A DNA stretch of 64,000 bases. Source: Marthasterias glacialis (lineage: Eukaryota; Echinodermata; Asteroidea; Forcipulatida; Asteriidae). Under the pieces are notes generated by a model. It saw only the letters and a list, made by a program, of their open reading frames with translations, did no database searches and had not been told where the DNA came from. Positions 47,095-57,120 of this stretch are shown here, in pieces. Position numbers and translations under genes: made by a program. The stretch is from the NCBI GenBank assembly GCA_911728455.2, contig OU452226.1, positions 14,525,938 through 14,589,937 of the forward strand, in the 5' to 3' direction. Positions within the stretch are counted from its first letter, which is position 1; each line of letters opens with the position of its first letter.

Positions 47095-50000
47095 ATGGCC
47101 GCTGTGCATCTGATGAAAGCTTGTGTGATTTTACTGGTTTACCTCATGAGTGGGTGTCACGACACTCTCGCCAAGTGCAAACCTAAGAAGGAGACATGCC
47201 CTTCAGGTTGGACTTTGTGGGAAGGTAACTGTTACCAAGCCATCGCGGAGCTAGATTGGACGGCGGCACGGGCAGAGTGTTCGAGTATAGGAGGTGTAAT
47301 GGCTGCCCCAAAGTCTCTGAATGAAAGTCTCTTCATGAGCAGCTTGGCACCTTCAATATGGATCAATTGTAATGACATAGAGAAAGAAGGTAAGCTTTTC
47401 ACTTGTTTCTACTTTTCCCCATTTGTATTAATTATTTGACAAAGACAGCCTTCATTACAAAGGTAAATACACCATTTAGGTATTACTTATGGCGTGTCGT
47501 GGCCAAGCATCAACCACGCTGCACTCAATCTCTGGTGTGTCTGATCAGCAGAGAATCCCGGTCTTGACACTGGTATCCTTAAGGCAAGACACTTAACCAT
47601 TGCTACGTCCTTCGGATAGGACGTAAAGCCGTAGGTCCTGTGTGTTGTGTTATGCATGTAAAAGAACCCAGTACACTTTACGTCAAGAGAAGGGCTTTGA
47701 CCTGGTGTTTTACTGGTACGGTTGGCTGCAGATTGCACTGCAGTGCCTTCTAAACCGTTACCTGGGTCTGATATATGGAACATGGCCCTGCATACCTTGT
47801 AGAAAAAATACAGAGTGCTTTGAGATGCCCTCGGGTGTGATTAAGCGCTATATAAGAACAGCATATTTTCATTAACCAGCAAACAGCAACTTATAATAGT
47901 AATACGCAGTTCTCGCATAGTATCACACCTGACGGGCGTTTCAAAGCACTCTTTATTACACAACAGGTGTGAAGAGCTGTGTTGGCATTACGAGACCCAT
48001 TTATGTACGTTGTAAGGGTTTTCAAAGTGATGCTGCGAAAATTGCAGCCAACCGTGTCAGAAAAACACTGGGCACTTTTCATTATTAATGAGAGTAATGG
48101 TTAATTTATACGCATTACAGAAACATACAGGACTAATAATTTAGCAACCCATCCAAAGGACGAAGGAATTACAAAGTAAAATTTACAAAAAGTACTGCCA
48201 GTTGAAATCTTTTGAGCCAAATCTGAGTCAGTGTCAAATCTGAGTTCATTCATGGGCGGTCGGGTCTATCTTTCCTCCACTTGCACCTCAAGGCTCCTGG
48301 TTTGAATCCCACTGGGGGCTCTCTGTGGATTGGGTTTTCAGTCCCTTCCTGAGTGCGTGGGTTTTCCCTGGATTAAATTTCTGGGGTTTTCCTCCCACAT
48401 CTAAAACTGAAACCACCTTCCTTGTCTTCTTTCTTTGGGGTTCTTGGCTAGTATAGTGATTATGTTTACTTTCTGAGAATCCTTGGCTTCACATCCAGAC
48501 TTAATAAATGAAATGAAACACATGACCAACGTAGACGCTGACCCAACTACATTTTCTCTGCCATTAGGGGCAATTTCCTGAAGCTGCCTTAGGGGCAATT
48601 TCCTGAAGCTGCCTTAGGGCAATTTCCTGAAGCTGCCTTAGGGCAATTTCCTGAAGCTGCCTTAGGGCAATTTCCTGAAGCTGCCTTAGGGCAATTTCCT
48701 GAAGCTGCCTTAGGGCAATTTCCTGAAGCTGCCTTAGGGCAATTTCCTGAAGCTGCCTTAGGGCAATTTCCTGAAGCTGCCTTATGGCAATTTCCTGAAG
48801 CTGCCTTAGGGCAATTTCCTGAAGCTGCCTTAGCAGAAAAAATGCTTCACCAGTTGACACCGGAATTTTTTTTATTTTGACCGTCCCCCCTGGCAGGATT
48901 ATTTTGTCGGAATTACCGGAATCATTTTTCTTTGAGAGTATCGCTAGCACAAGGAAACCCTGCCTTGACAAAGCTGATAAACAAAGATTCTCTTTATTGC
49001 ATCATGCATTTTGTAATTGTTTTCTCAACTGAGAAAAATGTCAAATTCACGCACCGTGAATTGCAAAACATCGGCCTTTACCTACAGCATAGGATTGGTA
49101 CTAAACCCGGAACCATGGCTGGATTCCCTGTTCACTCTGACTTACCCACATTGAGCCGAAATACAAAGAATAAACAATGGTAACAGCCTCTAGATGACTC
49201 TTAATCTTCTTCTTCGGACAAAAAGACAAAGGTCTGGAATCAGAGATTACACAAAATCACCTCTCAATAGCCAGAAACGGCGAAGACCTTTTTTTTGTCT
49301 TTGGGTGAAATGAAGCATTATACGGCGTGTGTATGGTCTGTGCTTGCTCAGCAGTGGAATGTCTGGGCAACCTTTGTTCAGGTGTTCCAATTCTACACAA
49401 TGGCATCTTCACACCATTTCCTTTTCCAGGCAGGGGAAACATTTGCGTGTTTACACGTCATCCGACGGCTACTGATAAACATTTTTCTGCTGAGCAAAAA
49501 TGAGTAGCATACCAGTCACAGATGGTACATGAGACATGGTATTTTGGCTGGTAACCTCATTCTGGTGAGCACAGTTTTTTTTTTAGCCGAGGCACATTTT
49601 GTGCTTAAGTAGCTCTATGAAAAGAGCTGCTTTTAAGAAAACAGTATTGCTTAGCCTGTTGGCACCGGATGACCTGTTTACAGGCAAATGTTTCCCCTGT
49701 CTGGTGTGGGTTTCACAAAGCACCACAACTAGTCTTATCTCAAGTTAGGAGGAGTATAGGACTAGTCATAAGTTAGGAGTAGTCTTAAGTTAGGACTAGT
49801 TTTGTGAAATCCACCCCCTGGAAATGGAAGCCGTCTTAAGACGCCAGTATGATGGTCGGTCATTCAACTACTGAGTGTGCACAAACCATGCACACACTGT
49901 ATAACACTTTGATTCACCCACACAAAGACAAAAGAAGGTTGTGAATATACTCGTAGTTTGCGGACATTCAGAGGCGTTTTTTGTGTAATCCAGGATTATA

Positions 50001-50767
50001 GATTTTTGTCCTTTTGTTCCAAAAAGGAGGTTTCAAGGCATCGAGAGGCTTCCACCATTGTTTATTCATTGTATTTCGGCTGAATGGAGGTAAGTCAGAG
50101 TGAGCCAGCAATCTAGCTATGGTTCCATGTTTAGTGCCACTTCTATGCCGTAGGTAACGGCCGATGTTTTGCCATTCATGATGTGTGAATTGATATTTTC
50201 TCGGTCGAGAAGCTAAAACTGACGATCCAACAAAGAGAATCTTTCTTTTCTTGGCACTGTCAAGTCAGGGTTTCTTTGTGCCAGCGTTGCCTTCAAAAGA
50301 AAAAAAATTCTGGCAACTCCGCCAAAAAGAATCCTGCCAGCGGGACGGGACACCCCCAAATAAAAGAATCCTGGCGGCAACTGGTTAAGCAAACATTATT
50401 GCTAACAAAATTTCTGCTGAGCATTAATAAGCAGGCAAACCAGTTGCAAATGGTACACACGACATGGCATTTTGGCTGGTCTACTTTTTCTGATAAGCAA
50501 CATTTTTCCATGTGCTCAGCTAGTTTTGTACTTCTAAGCAGCTCTGAAATCTTTTGATTTCTCTTAGGAGTGTGGAACTGTACTACTGATGTCCTGGCTG
50601 AAAATCCGTACAGAAATTGGGTCGGTGAAGAACCTAATAACGATGGTATAGAAAACTGTGCATACATGCCTAACAGATTGGGAAATTGGCTTGATATCTC
50701 TTGCGAAGCACAACACCCAGCAGTATGCAAACAGCCCATCCATCAGAAGACTCTGGAGGGCCCATAG
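47095..50767 (+). CDS. Secreted C-type lectin 1
   Basis: Two exons, 47095-47389 and 50568-50767, give 164 residues ending in TAG. Residues 1-26 form a signal peptide (hydrophobic ILLVYLM core). The rest is a single C-type lectin domain: CPSGW start (35-39), C62, NCND (91-94), EPN at 120-122, C129, WLD at 139-141, C144 and C152. EPN predicts calcium-dependent binding of mannose-type sugars in this family. The usual WND motif reads WLD here, which removes one typical calcium ligand, so binding may be altered. The phase-1 intron falls in the glycine after IEKE, exactly as in lectin 2. The 3.2-kb intron is packed with mobile elements. An AATAAA at 50923 lies 156 nt after the stop. Likely role: extracellular recognition or immunity (inferred). 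Confidence 0.92.
47489..47872 (+). mobile_element. tRNA-Leu-like SINE (family A), in lectin 1 intron
   Basis: Head GCGTGTCGTGGCCAAGCATC, body CTACGTCCTTCGGATAGGAC and tail TTAAGCGCTATATAAGAA, the last resembling an L2-like 3' end. The tRNA head is damaged relative to the 24456 copy. Confidence 0.8.
47990..48075 (-). mobile_element. SINE A tail fragment
   Basis: Minus-strand copy of the family's 3' half, with GAGACCCATTTATGTACGTT as at 9384. The head is missing. Confidence 0.55.
48238..48415 (+). mobile_element. tRNA-derived SINE (family D)
   Basis: CTCCTGGTTTGAATCCCACT is a B box and is followed by GATTGGGTTTTCAGTCCC and GGGTTTTCCTCCCACATCT. It matches the minus-strand copy at 25370. Confidence 0.75.
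48560..48834. repeat. 24-bp minisatellite, 11 copies
   Basis: Eleven copies of TTAGGGCAATTTCCTGAAGC+TGCC. The first two units are 25 bp and later ones 24 bp. On the minus strand the 24-bp part reads as repeated LRQLQEIA. It lies in the lectin 1 intron directly before a family E element. Confidence 0.95.
48843..49470 (-). mobile_element. Family E copy (minus orientation)
   Basis: Begins with CACCAGTTGACACCGGAATT and ends with ATTTGCGTGTTTACACGTCA and TCCGACGGC, the order reversed relative to 49660. It lies in the lectin 1 intron and has no coding capacity. Confidence 0.7.
49473..49655. mobile_element. MITE family G copies, partial
   Basis: CTGCTGAGCAAAAATGAG, CATACCAGTCACAGATGG and GTGCTTAAGTAGCTCTATGA match the 56465 element. 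A second arm-like GCTGCTTTTAAG follows. Termini are incomplete. Confidence 0.6.
49660..50385 (+). mobile_element. Family E element, near full length with nested MITE
   Basis: Left end TTGGCACCGGATGACCTGTT and right end GGCGGCAACTGGTTAAG approximate the family's terminal repeats TTAACCAGTTGGCGCC and its complement. The order of internal blocks is the same as in the other copies. A separate inverted-repeat element (49707-49813) is inserted near the left end. Non-coding; it lies in the lectin 1 intron. Confidence 0.75.
49707..49813. mobile_element. MITE nested in family E
   Basis: GTTTCACAAAGC with ACTAGTCTTATCTC on the left is mirrored by AGGACTAGTTTTGTGAAATC on the right, with repeated AAGTTAGGA words between. 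It splits the family E sequence CCCCTGTCTGG from the following block. Confidence 0.7.
50390..50552. mobile_element. MITE family G copy beside lectin 1 exon 2
   Basis: CTGCTGAGCATTAATAAGC, GACATGGCATTTTGGCTGGT and CTAAGCAGCTCTGAAAT follow the family order. Its end lies only 15 bases before exon 2, so it supplies sequence next to the splice acceptor. Confidence 0.6.
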
Positions 50768-50922
50768 TACACAAATATTGAGTGGCTCAGAGTGGAATGG
50801 GATGAGTAATATTGCAAGGTAAAATTTGGACTGTTCCATTCCACGAGGCTTAGCCGAATCAATGTTCGTTTTATATTAACTTCAGACATGTATATAGATA
50901 CTTGTCATTTGATTTTTATCAC

Positions 50923-50928
50923 AATAAA
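50923..50928 (+). terminator. Polyadenylation signal of lectin 1
   Basis: AATAAA 156 nt after the stop codon, followed by a CA repeat. It is the first canonical hexamer downstream. Confidence 0.65.
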
Positions 50929-51235
50929 CACACACACAAAATAGACATGGTTTTTTAAAACCCCTTCTATCTAAACATTGTGGACGACTCCATGCAGGCA
51001 CAGCTTAAAATAGCACAATACACCGTGGTAGAACAGTGCAGTACGTGATGTTACAATCTTTTGCACAGGTGCTCCTCTTTTTTCGCCCATCTCAAGGCCC
51101 AAAGGCCACTCGAGGCGTGGGCTACTTTTTGAAGGGATGGAAACCTGCCCCAATGCGCAGAAACAAGACATGGAGAGATATAAAGGCAAGTCTCTTTACA
51201 GCACAGCTAAGAACAGGGAGGGGTAAATGAATCCG

Positions 51236-51382
51236 TTGCCAGACAAACATAACTGCCTCTTCCCCTATTTGAAGCAATTACAGTAAAGTGTCTTGCTCAA
51301 GGACACAAGTGTCATCACATCCTGATGACTTAGCCACCAGAACTTGAGTCTGAAGCACTAAACCGCTCGGCCACAATACGCT
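51236..51382 (-). mobile_element. SINE A copy, truncated
   Basis: Minus-strand tRNA-Leu-like head (GCGGTTTAGTGCTTCAGACT) followed by GGACACAAGTGTCATC in plus orientation. The B box region is deleted. Confidence 0.7.
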
Positions 51383-51579
51383 TTGTTTTAGCAGCGGCGC
51401 TCAACTGCTCAAAAACATTGGGAACAAGGCTAATCCTGACTGTTGAATAGGAAATAATATTCCCCACAACATGAACGAATAGGACTTTTTGATCGCCGAT
51501 GCAGATGGGAGTAATGATGAGTGTAATGTCACATGATGTAAGTTCCACCAATTAAATGACAAGGATCTGTATGTCATTT

Positions 51580-51665
51580 ATATAATAGATGTTTGTAAAG
51601 CGCATTGAGCGTCTTTTTAGGCGGATTTAGGCGCTATATAAATAATCTTCTTATTATTATTATTG
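51580..51665 (+). mobile_element. L2-like 3' tail
   Basis: GTAAAGCGCATTGAGCG, GGCGCTATATAAATAATC and a terminal ATT repeat are typical of L2-like LINE or SINE 3' ends. Confidence 0.65.
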
Positions 51666-52103
51666 TGCCTTAAATTATCGTTATCATTCGATTGTAAGGT
51701 AGCTTAAGACCTAGCTTTATAAGTGGTTTAGACTTTTCTTTTGCAAAGTCACAGCCCGAGTTTTTGCCAACCAAAGCTGGAGAAACAACGAGGAGCCATC
51801 AATGCAAAGCAAACATAGGTAATCACTATTTGTAAAAATGTCACACAATTATTCAAAAACAGTGTTCAGTTTGTTGGAAACAAACCCAACCAATAATGGG
51901 ATGTATTTTTCTTTAAATAGAAAGTTTGCCAAAATGTTGAATTTGGTCACAACGTCTGTCAATAAATTTGAATGTTTTGCTAACATCAGGCCATCCATGC
52001 CAATCAGGGCGGTTTGTTTATAAATCAACAAAAGGAAGGTCTCTATTAATTCATTGCCTGATGAAGATGCTTGGTATCAGCTCTGCATCTTGCCATTACA
52101 GCA

Positions 52104-52393
52104 GGGGCCAATTTCATAGAGCTGCTGATAACGGTCAACAAATGTTTGTGCTAACTGTACCAAAATAAAATTGTCTAGGCTTCAGTATATTTCACAGGTT
52201 AGCAAGAAACTCAGGCATCCAGTTTGCGCATTCACCATGGATTTGCATTGTTACGTCATTCATTCCCTTACAGTATGCACAAGAAGGTTAGCATGCCTTT
52301 ACTCGTGCTTCCGGTTAGCAGAACTAAAAAATTAAAATTTCACAGACAGCACAAAATTGGCCGTTAAGCAGTGCTATGAAATTACCCCCAGGC
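52104..52393. mobile_element. Degenerate MITE family G copy
   Basis: Left AGGGGCCAATTTCATAGAGC and TGCTGATAAC; right AAGCAGTGCTATGAAATTAC then CCCC. The interior differs from other copies. Confidence 0.6.
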
Positions 52394-52559
52394 CTGATAT
52401 TACAATCTTGTACATATGTAAGAACAAGGCAATTTTTTCCTAAGATATCTGTGAGGACAAATTTGAATTTTCTACTAGAACATTTCAAGGGGCAGTGACA
52501 AAAAATGATGAATGGCTCCTGAAAGTGACTGCTCTGTGCTCACGCTTGTTAATCATTTA

Positions 52560-53072
52560 CTTGTCCTGTCCCTCGGCGGGATTCTTTTGGTGGAATGGAT
52601 GTCATCTTTTTTTTTCTTTGAGGGTTCCGCTGGCACAAAGAAACCCTGACTTGACAATGCCAAGAGAACAAAGATTCTACGGCATATGAGTGGCATTAAA
52701 CACGGAACCATGGCTCGTTTGCCAGATCACTCTGACTTACCTCCATTGAGCCGAAATACAATGAATGAACAATGGTGGAAACCACTCGACGTCTCGTAAT
52801 CCTCTTCTTGGAACAAAAGGACAAAGGTCTGTAATCAGGGATCACACAAAAACCCATCAATAGCCAGAAATGCCAATATATTCAAGACCTTTTTTGCCCT
52901 TGTGTGGGCGAAACCAAGCGTTAGACGTGTGTTTGGTCTGTGCATGCTCAGCAGTGGAATGTCCGGTCGACCTTTGCTCTGGTCATTCAAAATTACACAG
53001 TGGCGTCTTTACATGGCTTCCGTTTCCAGGCAGGGGAAACATTTGCTTGTAAACAGGACATTCGGCGCCAAC
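52560..53072 (-). mobile_element. Family E copy (minus orientation)
   Basis: Starts in CGGCGGGATTCTTTTGG and ends with CAGGACATTCGGCGCCAACT. It contains TGAACAATGGTGGAAACCAC, the complement of the family's conserved block. Confidence 0.75.
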
Positions 53073-53104
53073 TAAGCATATTTTTGTGATGCTTAGCTAC
53101 TTTT

Positions 53105-53297
53105 TGTGCTTAACCAGTTTGACCGCCACAATTCACGGTGCTTGAAGCTGACATTTTCTCAATAGAGAAACAACAAATCCCGGTGCTTCAAAGAGAACCT
53201 TTGTTCTGTTAGCTTTGCCAAGTCAGGGTTTCTTTGTGCCAGCTGTGAGACTGGATGTGAAAAGAATGAAGATTTCTGGCGCCAACTGGTTAATTGA
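53105..53297 (+). mobile_element. Family E right-end fragment
   Basis: Contains AATTCACGGTGCTTGAAGCT, GTTTCTTTGTGCCAGC and the exact terminal sequence GGCGCCAACTGGTTAA. Confidence 0.75.
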
Positions 53298-53699
53298 CAA
53301 TGTTTTTGCCAATATCACCACCTCGCTGTCAATATTTGCCATTAGAAACAATAATCCAAAATTGTTCACCTCAAGTGTCACTTTGTGAGCACTACATTCT
53401 TGTCAGTTCTCAGGCTGCGTAAATTTTGCTTCAATCGACAATGTAAATTCTTATTACCTCGCTCAGTTCCTGAGCCAAAGGAAACACTGGTCAGAGCTAA
53501 TCATTGTACAACAGCTTATTATTAATTGTAAAAATCAATTGTAGACATAAAATGTAACTACTCATTGTGACTGCACAGTAAGCTTAAATTATTCACATAA
53601 AGAAATAAATGAAGTGTCATATTACACAATTGTTGACAATTCTGCTTTTTAGTTTTCTAATCTTTTGATTTTTTTTGTCAAGGTCTATATTCGTAGTCT

Positions 53700-53910
53700 T
53701 CATTTAGGGGAGGAACACATGAGCCAGTCAATAATGAAGGGGGTGGGGGATAAAAGTACATCCCTCCCTTTTGTCTTTAAAGCCAGTGTTCATGGGTTCG
53801 AATCCCATCTGAGATACTTAAGAGTTCCCCCCCTGCCAAGTCTAAGAAAGCATGGAGTGTGTACACTGTACATTGCTCTGCTTTGTATTGTTCATACCAT
53901 GATTAATTTG
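53700..53910 (+). mobile_element. tRNA-derived SINE-like repeat (family C)
   Basis: Contains a B box in GTGTTCATGGGTTCGAATCC then CATCTGAGAT. The A-box half is poorly conserved and only one copy is present, so this is a weak call. Confidence 0.45.
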
Positions 53911-53984
53911 CTGACTGTCCAAGCAAAAATCGTGATGACCATTTAAACATTTTCACAGTGAAATTTTGGGTGAACAGCCGGCGG

Positions 53985-54187
53985 AAACGAAGATACTATA
54001 AAAACAAGAAAGGACACTCTGTGTGGAAACACGAAATGCGAAATGGCTGCATATGCAAGTGCGCCCCCTGTTGTTAGGTAGGTAAAACCAAAGAAAAACT
54101 TAGGCCAAACGATCTGCCAACTAAAAAAGGTGATGGCATATCGAAAATTTTGTGTTCGGCCATAAATTGTGCCAATAATCTTAAGGA
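53985..54187. repeat. Family F left part
   Basis: GGTAGGTAAAACCAAAG, ACTTAGGCCAAACGAT and GTGTTCGGC match 40335-40530. The matching right part appears 1.25 kb further on at 55444-55560. Confidence 0.65.
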
Positions 54188-55031
54188 AAAATGTCATAAT
54201 TATATTCAATTAGTTTCGTTCCTTTCCTTTTCCTTTGTTGCAAAGAATGAAAGGTATAAGGCGAAAGATATGGGAAACATGTTGATTGAAAAACGACTGG
54301 AACATCAATGTTCCTGGCAACAGAAATATAACCTTAAAATTTTTTTTTTTTACATTTATATTATTTGTTACATGAGCATAGCCAACGTCATCTCTAAAAC
54401 TAGAAAATTACTACTACACCCGCGCAATCGAGGGCAAATCAAAAGCGTCATATCGCTAGTAACTACCAGTCCCTATATACAGTCAGAAGAGAACGATGTA
54501 GGGACCGGGAACCAGTCTAAATGACAATATTTTAACCATTGATTTTTAAATTAAATCTGATCGTTGTACTGTCACTTCTTGCAAGTGATAAATAAAAGTG
54601 AATGGCATACTGTAGGCCTCCTACATGATCACGGTATAGGCCTGCTTTGTTAGACTTGGTCCCATTTTACCATATTACTGGGAAGTTATAAAATCTTGAA
54701 AAAACCTTAAAGCCTATTGAGATTGGAAACATTTCAGGGGCAGGGACAAAAATAAAATAATAATCCAAGGCTTAATCGCAAAGACTATGGTGACTTTTGG
54801 GTAGCTTTAAATTGCGGTCTGCGGAAAAGATGCCCGATATATTATTTTCCATTTGCTACAACGCCCTTGTAAATCCTATATAGGAATCCTTTCTAAAATT
54901 TATAAAATTGTAAAATGGATATTATGCAATAATTATCATTTCAATAATCATTTTTGTCTTTTACATCGTTGTTTGCAAACTTTCCCCTACACATGTATAG
55001 GCCTACTTGCCATCATCTTCCTGTGACTTAA

Positions 55032-55418
55032 AGGCAAAGTATACCTTTAGTTTTTGGAACCGTACATTTGCCTTAATGCTATATAATTGTAGATATATAC
55101 CATAAAACTAACCTGTGTAAATTTCAGTTCAAAAGGTGGCAGCGTTTTTGAGATATCGCCAAAAATCTGGAGCGGTTGCGTTCACGCAGAAGAAGTATCC
55201 ATCATTGGAATACACATTCTGAGAAGCGTTACGGCCATAACGCTTCTCAGATTCAAATTTTTGGGGATAAAAAGTGATATATTTTTCCATAACTGCAGTA
55301 CTTCGAAGTGAAACGTTTATCAAAATGCATTATACTATCAAAAGCTACTGTACTTCTTACCAAGTAAGTTATAATTGCCATAAATTTTCAGAGTCATTAC
55401 CAAACGTATACAGACCCT
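55032..55418. mobile_element. TTAA-flanked MITE with internal palindrome
   Basis: Flanked by TTAA at 55028-55031 and 55419-55422, with termini AGGCAAAGTATACC and complement AGGGTCTGTATACG. TTAA duplication is a hallmark of piggyBac-type insertion. At about 55218-55249, CTGAGAAGCGTTA and its exact complement form a 13-bp stem. Confidence 0.7.
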
Positions 55419-55443
55419 TTAATATACTTCATTAACGCTGTCT

Positions 55444-55560
55444 GCTTCGTTTTACCTACATGCATCTACCACGTGATGGCGCCCTTCCCCATGTGTCAAT
55501 TGAAGTTAGTCATAGTGTTACATCTGCTACCGTGCAAAATGGCACAAGTGTCCTATTTTG
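55444..55560. repeat. Family F right part
   Basis: ACGTGATGGCGCCCTTCC and GTTACATCTGCTACCGTGCA match the right half of the 40335-40632 copy. Confidence 0.6.
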
Positions 55561-56261
55561 CTTTTATCCAGATCTGTTTACTAGTAAAGTGAAACAGAAA
55601 CTACTGCGACTAGGCAAGTCGACATTGGCCCGGCGGCATGGGGAAATTATCAGCAAGCAGCCTTGAACGCATTATTGCTGGTTAAACTGCAATTCTTTGG
55701 TTATCAAAATCGGTCAACCAGAATCATGCAGAGCACAACACTTTGTAAACGAAATAAATAGATTAAGGAAATCTTTACACAGGCATTGGTGGAAATGGTT
55801 GATCCAACTTTTTCGAAATTTTGGTTTCATTTAAACGTTTGGAAAATTTCAAACTGGATTTCAAGGTGTTTTTCGTTGAACTCTTTCCTTAAACCAAAGG
55901 CAGCTGTAGTCGACTGCACTAACACCGCCTCCTCCTTACCATTACACAGCGTACACACAAAAAGGCATTGAAGCCTGAGCACAAAGGCCATTTTGTTATA
56001 AAGCTGTAGTTTTTGTCAATTTCACCATCCATAGCCAGGATTTACTATGGACGGTAAGAGAAAAATTGGATCTAACTATTGGCAGTAAAATAAATTAAGG
56101 TTGCTATTATGCAATCCTCTCAAAATAGAATGGAAAGATCTGAAATACATGTACCAACAAAAACAATTTTCAGAATCCAGATTGTACTTGAGAAAATAAG
56201 ACTGAAGTCTGTCTGTTTATTGAACGATCTCTTCGTTTTTTTTTTACACTATGAAAGTGAA

Positions 56262-56352
56262 TTCGATAAGCAAAAAAGTTTTCACTATTTATTTTGCTCC
56301 AAAAGCGAATTTGATAAGCAAAAAAGTTTTCACTATTTATTTTGCTCCAAAA
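56262..56352. repeat. 48-bp tandem duplication
   Basis: GATAAGCAAAAAAGTTTTCA continuing to TTTGCTCCAAAA occurs twice, at about 56265 and 56313. The two copies differ at one or two bases. Confidence 0.9.
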
Positions 56353-56464
56353 TGAAACATTCAGGGTGATAACAGAGTTTGTAAACTTTGGCTTCTCAAC
56401 TCAGCACAGCTGTTAGGTAAGATAATGGGCTTTACGCTTGTGTGGTCAAACAGTTCGGTCACCA

Positions 56465-56658
56465 GGGCCCAATTTCATAGAGCTGCTTAAGCACAAAATA
56501 TTGCTTAAAAAATTGTCTGCTAAGCAGAAATGAGCAGGATACCAGTCACAAATTCTACAGGTGACATGGTAGTTTGGCCGGTAACCTTATTCTGGTAAGC
56601 ATAATATTGTTGTGCTTAGCTACTTTTTGTGCTTAAGCAGCTCTATGAAATTGGGCCC
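56465..56658. mobile_element. MITE family G, best-preserved copy
   Basis: GGGCCCAATTTCATAGAGCT+GCTTAAGCACAAAA on the left is matched by its complement ending at 56658. The 194-bp element has no coding capacity. Five further copies or fragments occur in this window. Confidence 0.9.
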
Positions 56659-56808
56659 AGGGGGTTGTTTATTTCAAAGCAATTCAGTAAGGAGAGGGTT
56701 AAACATTTCACTGTAGCTACACTGCTTATCATACACTACAATGCTCTTTATCCTCAATGCAATGTTTATAAACAATTGAGAATTTTTTTCTTGTTTGACT
56801 TCAAAAAC

Positions 56809-57112
56809 GAGTGCCGTAACTAGGGTAAAATTTTTGGTGGGGGGGGGGCACCATTTTTCCCAGGGCCATTTTTGGCCAATTAAAACTGCAGTTTCTGTTT
56901 GTATTTTCCTAAACAAGCCCCTTTTCAGTTCTGTTCTGATGTGTTGAGGTAAAACAAAATTTACTGCTTAAAAATAACAAAAAAATAGTTTTAAAAACAT
57001 TGAAATTACTACATGAAAGCTCATAAAATGTAACTTTTTATTCTGGTAATTTTTAATCTCAAAAGTCCAGATTTCAAATTGGGGGCCCCCCCCCCTCTTA
57101 GTTACGCCACTG
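56809..57112. mobile_element. hAT-like MITE with 8-bp target duplication
   Basis: Termini GAGTGCCGTAACTAGG and complement CAGTGGCGTAACTAAG, flanked by identical TCAAAAAC at 56801-56808 and 57113-57120. The interior begins with a G tract and ends with a C tract as in the 11580 element. It is 304 bp and non-coding. Confidence 0.88.
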
Positions 57113-57120
57113 TCAAAAAC

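Noticed and set aside
53943-54209. Hydrophobic minus-strand frame as a membrane protein or missing transporter exon
   Set aside because: It lies in repeat family F, and a related frame occurs in the other copy at 40347. No POT-family motif is present.
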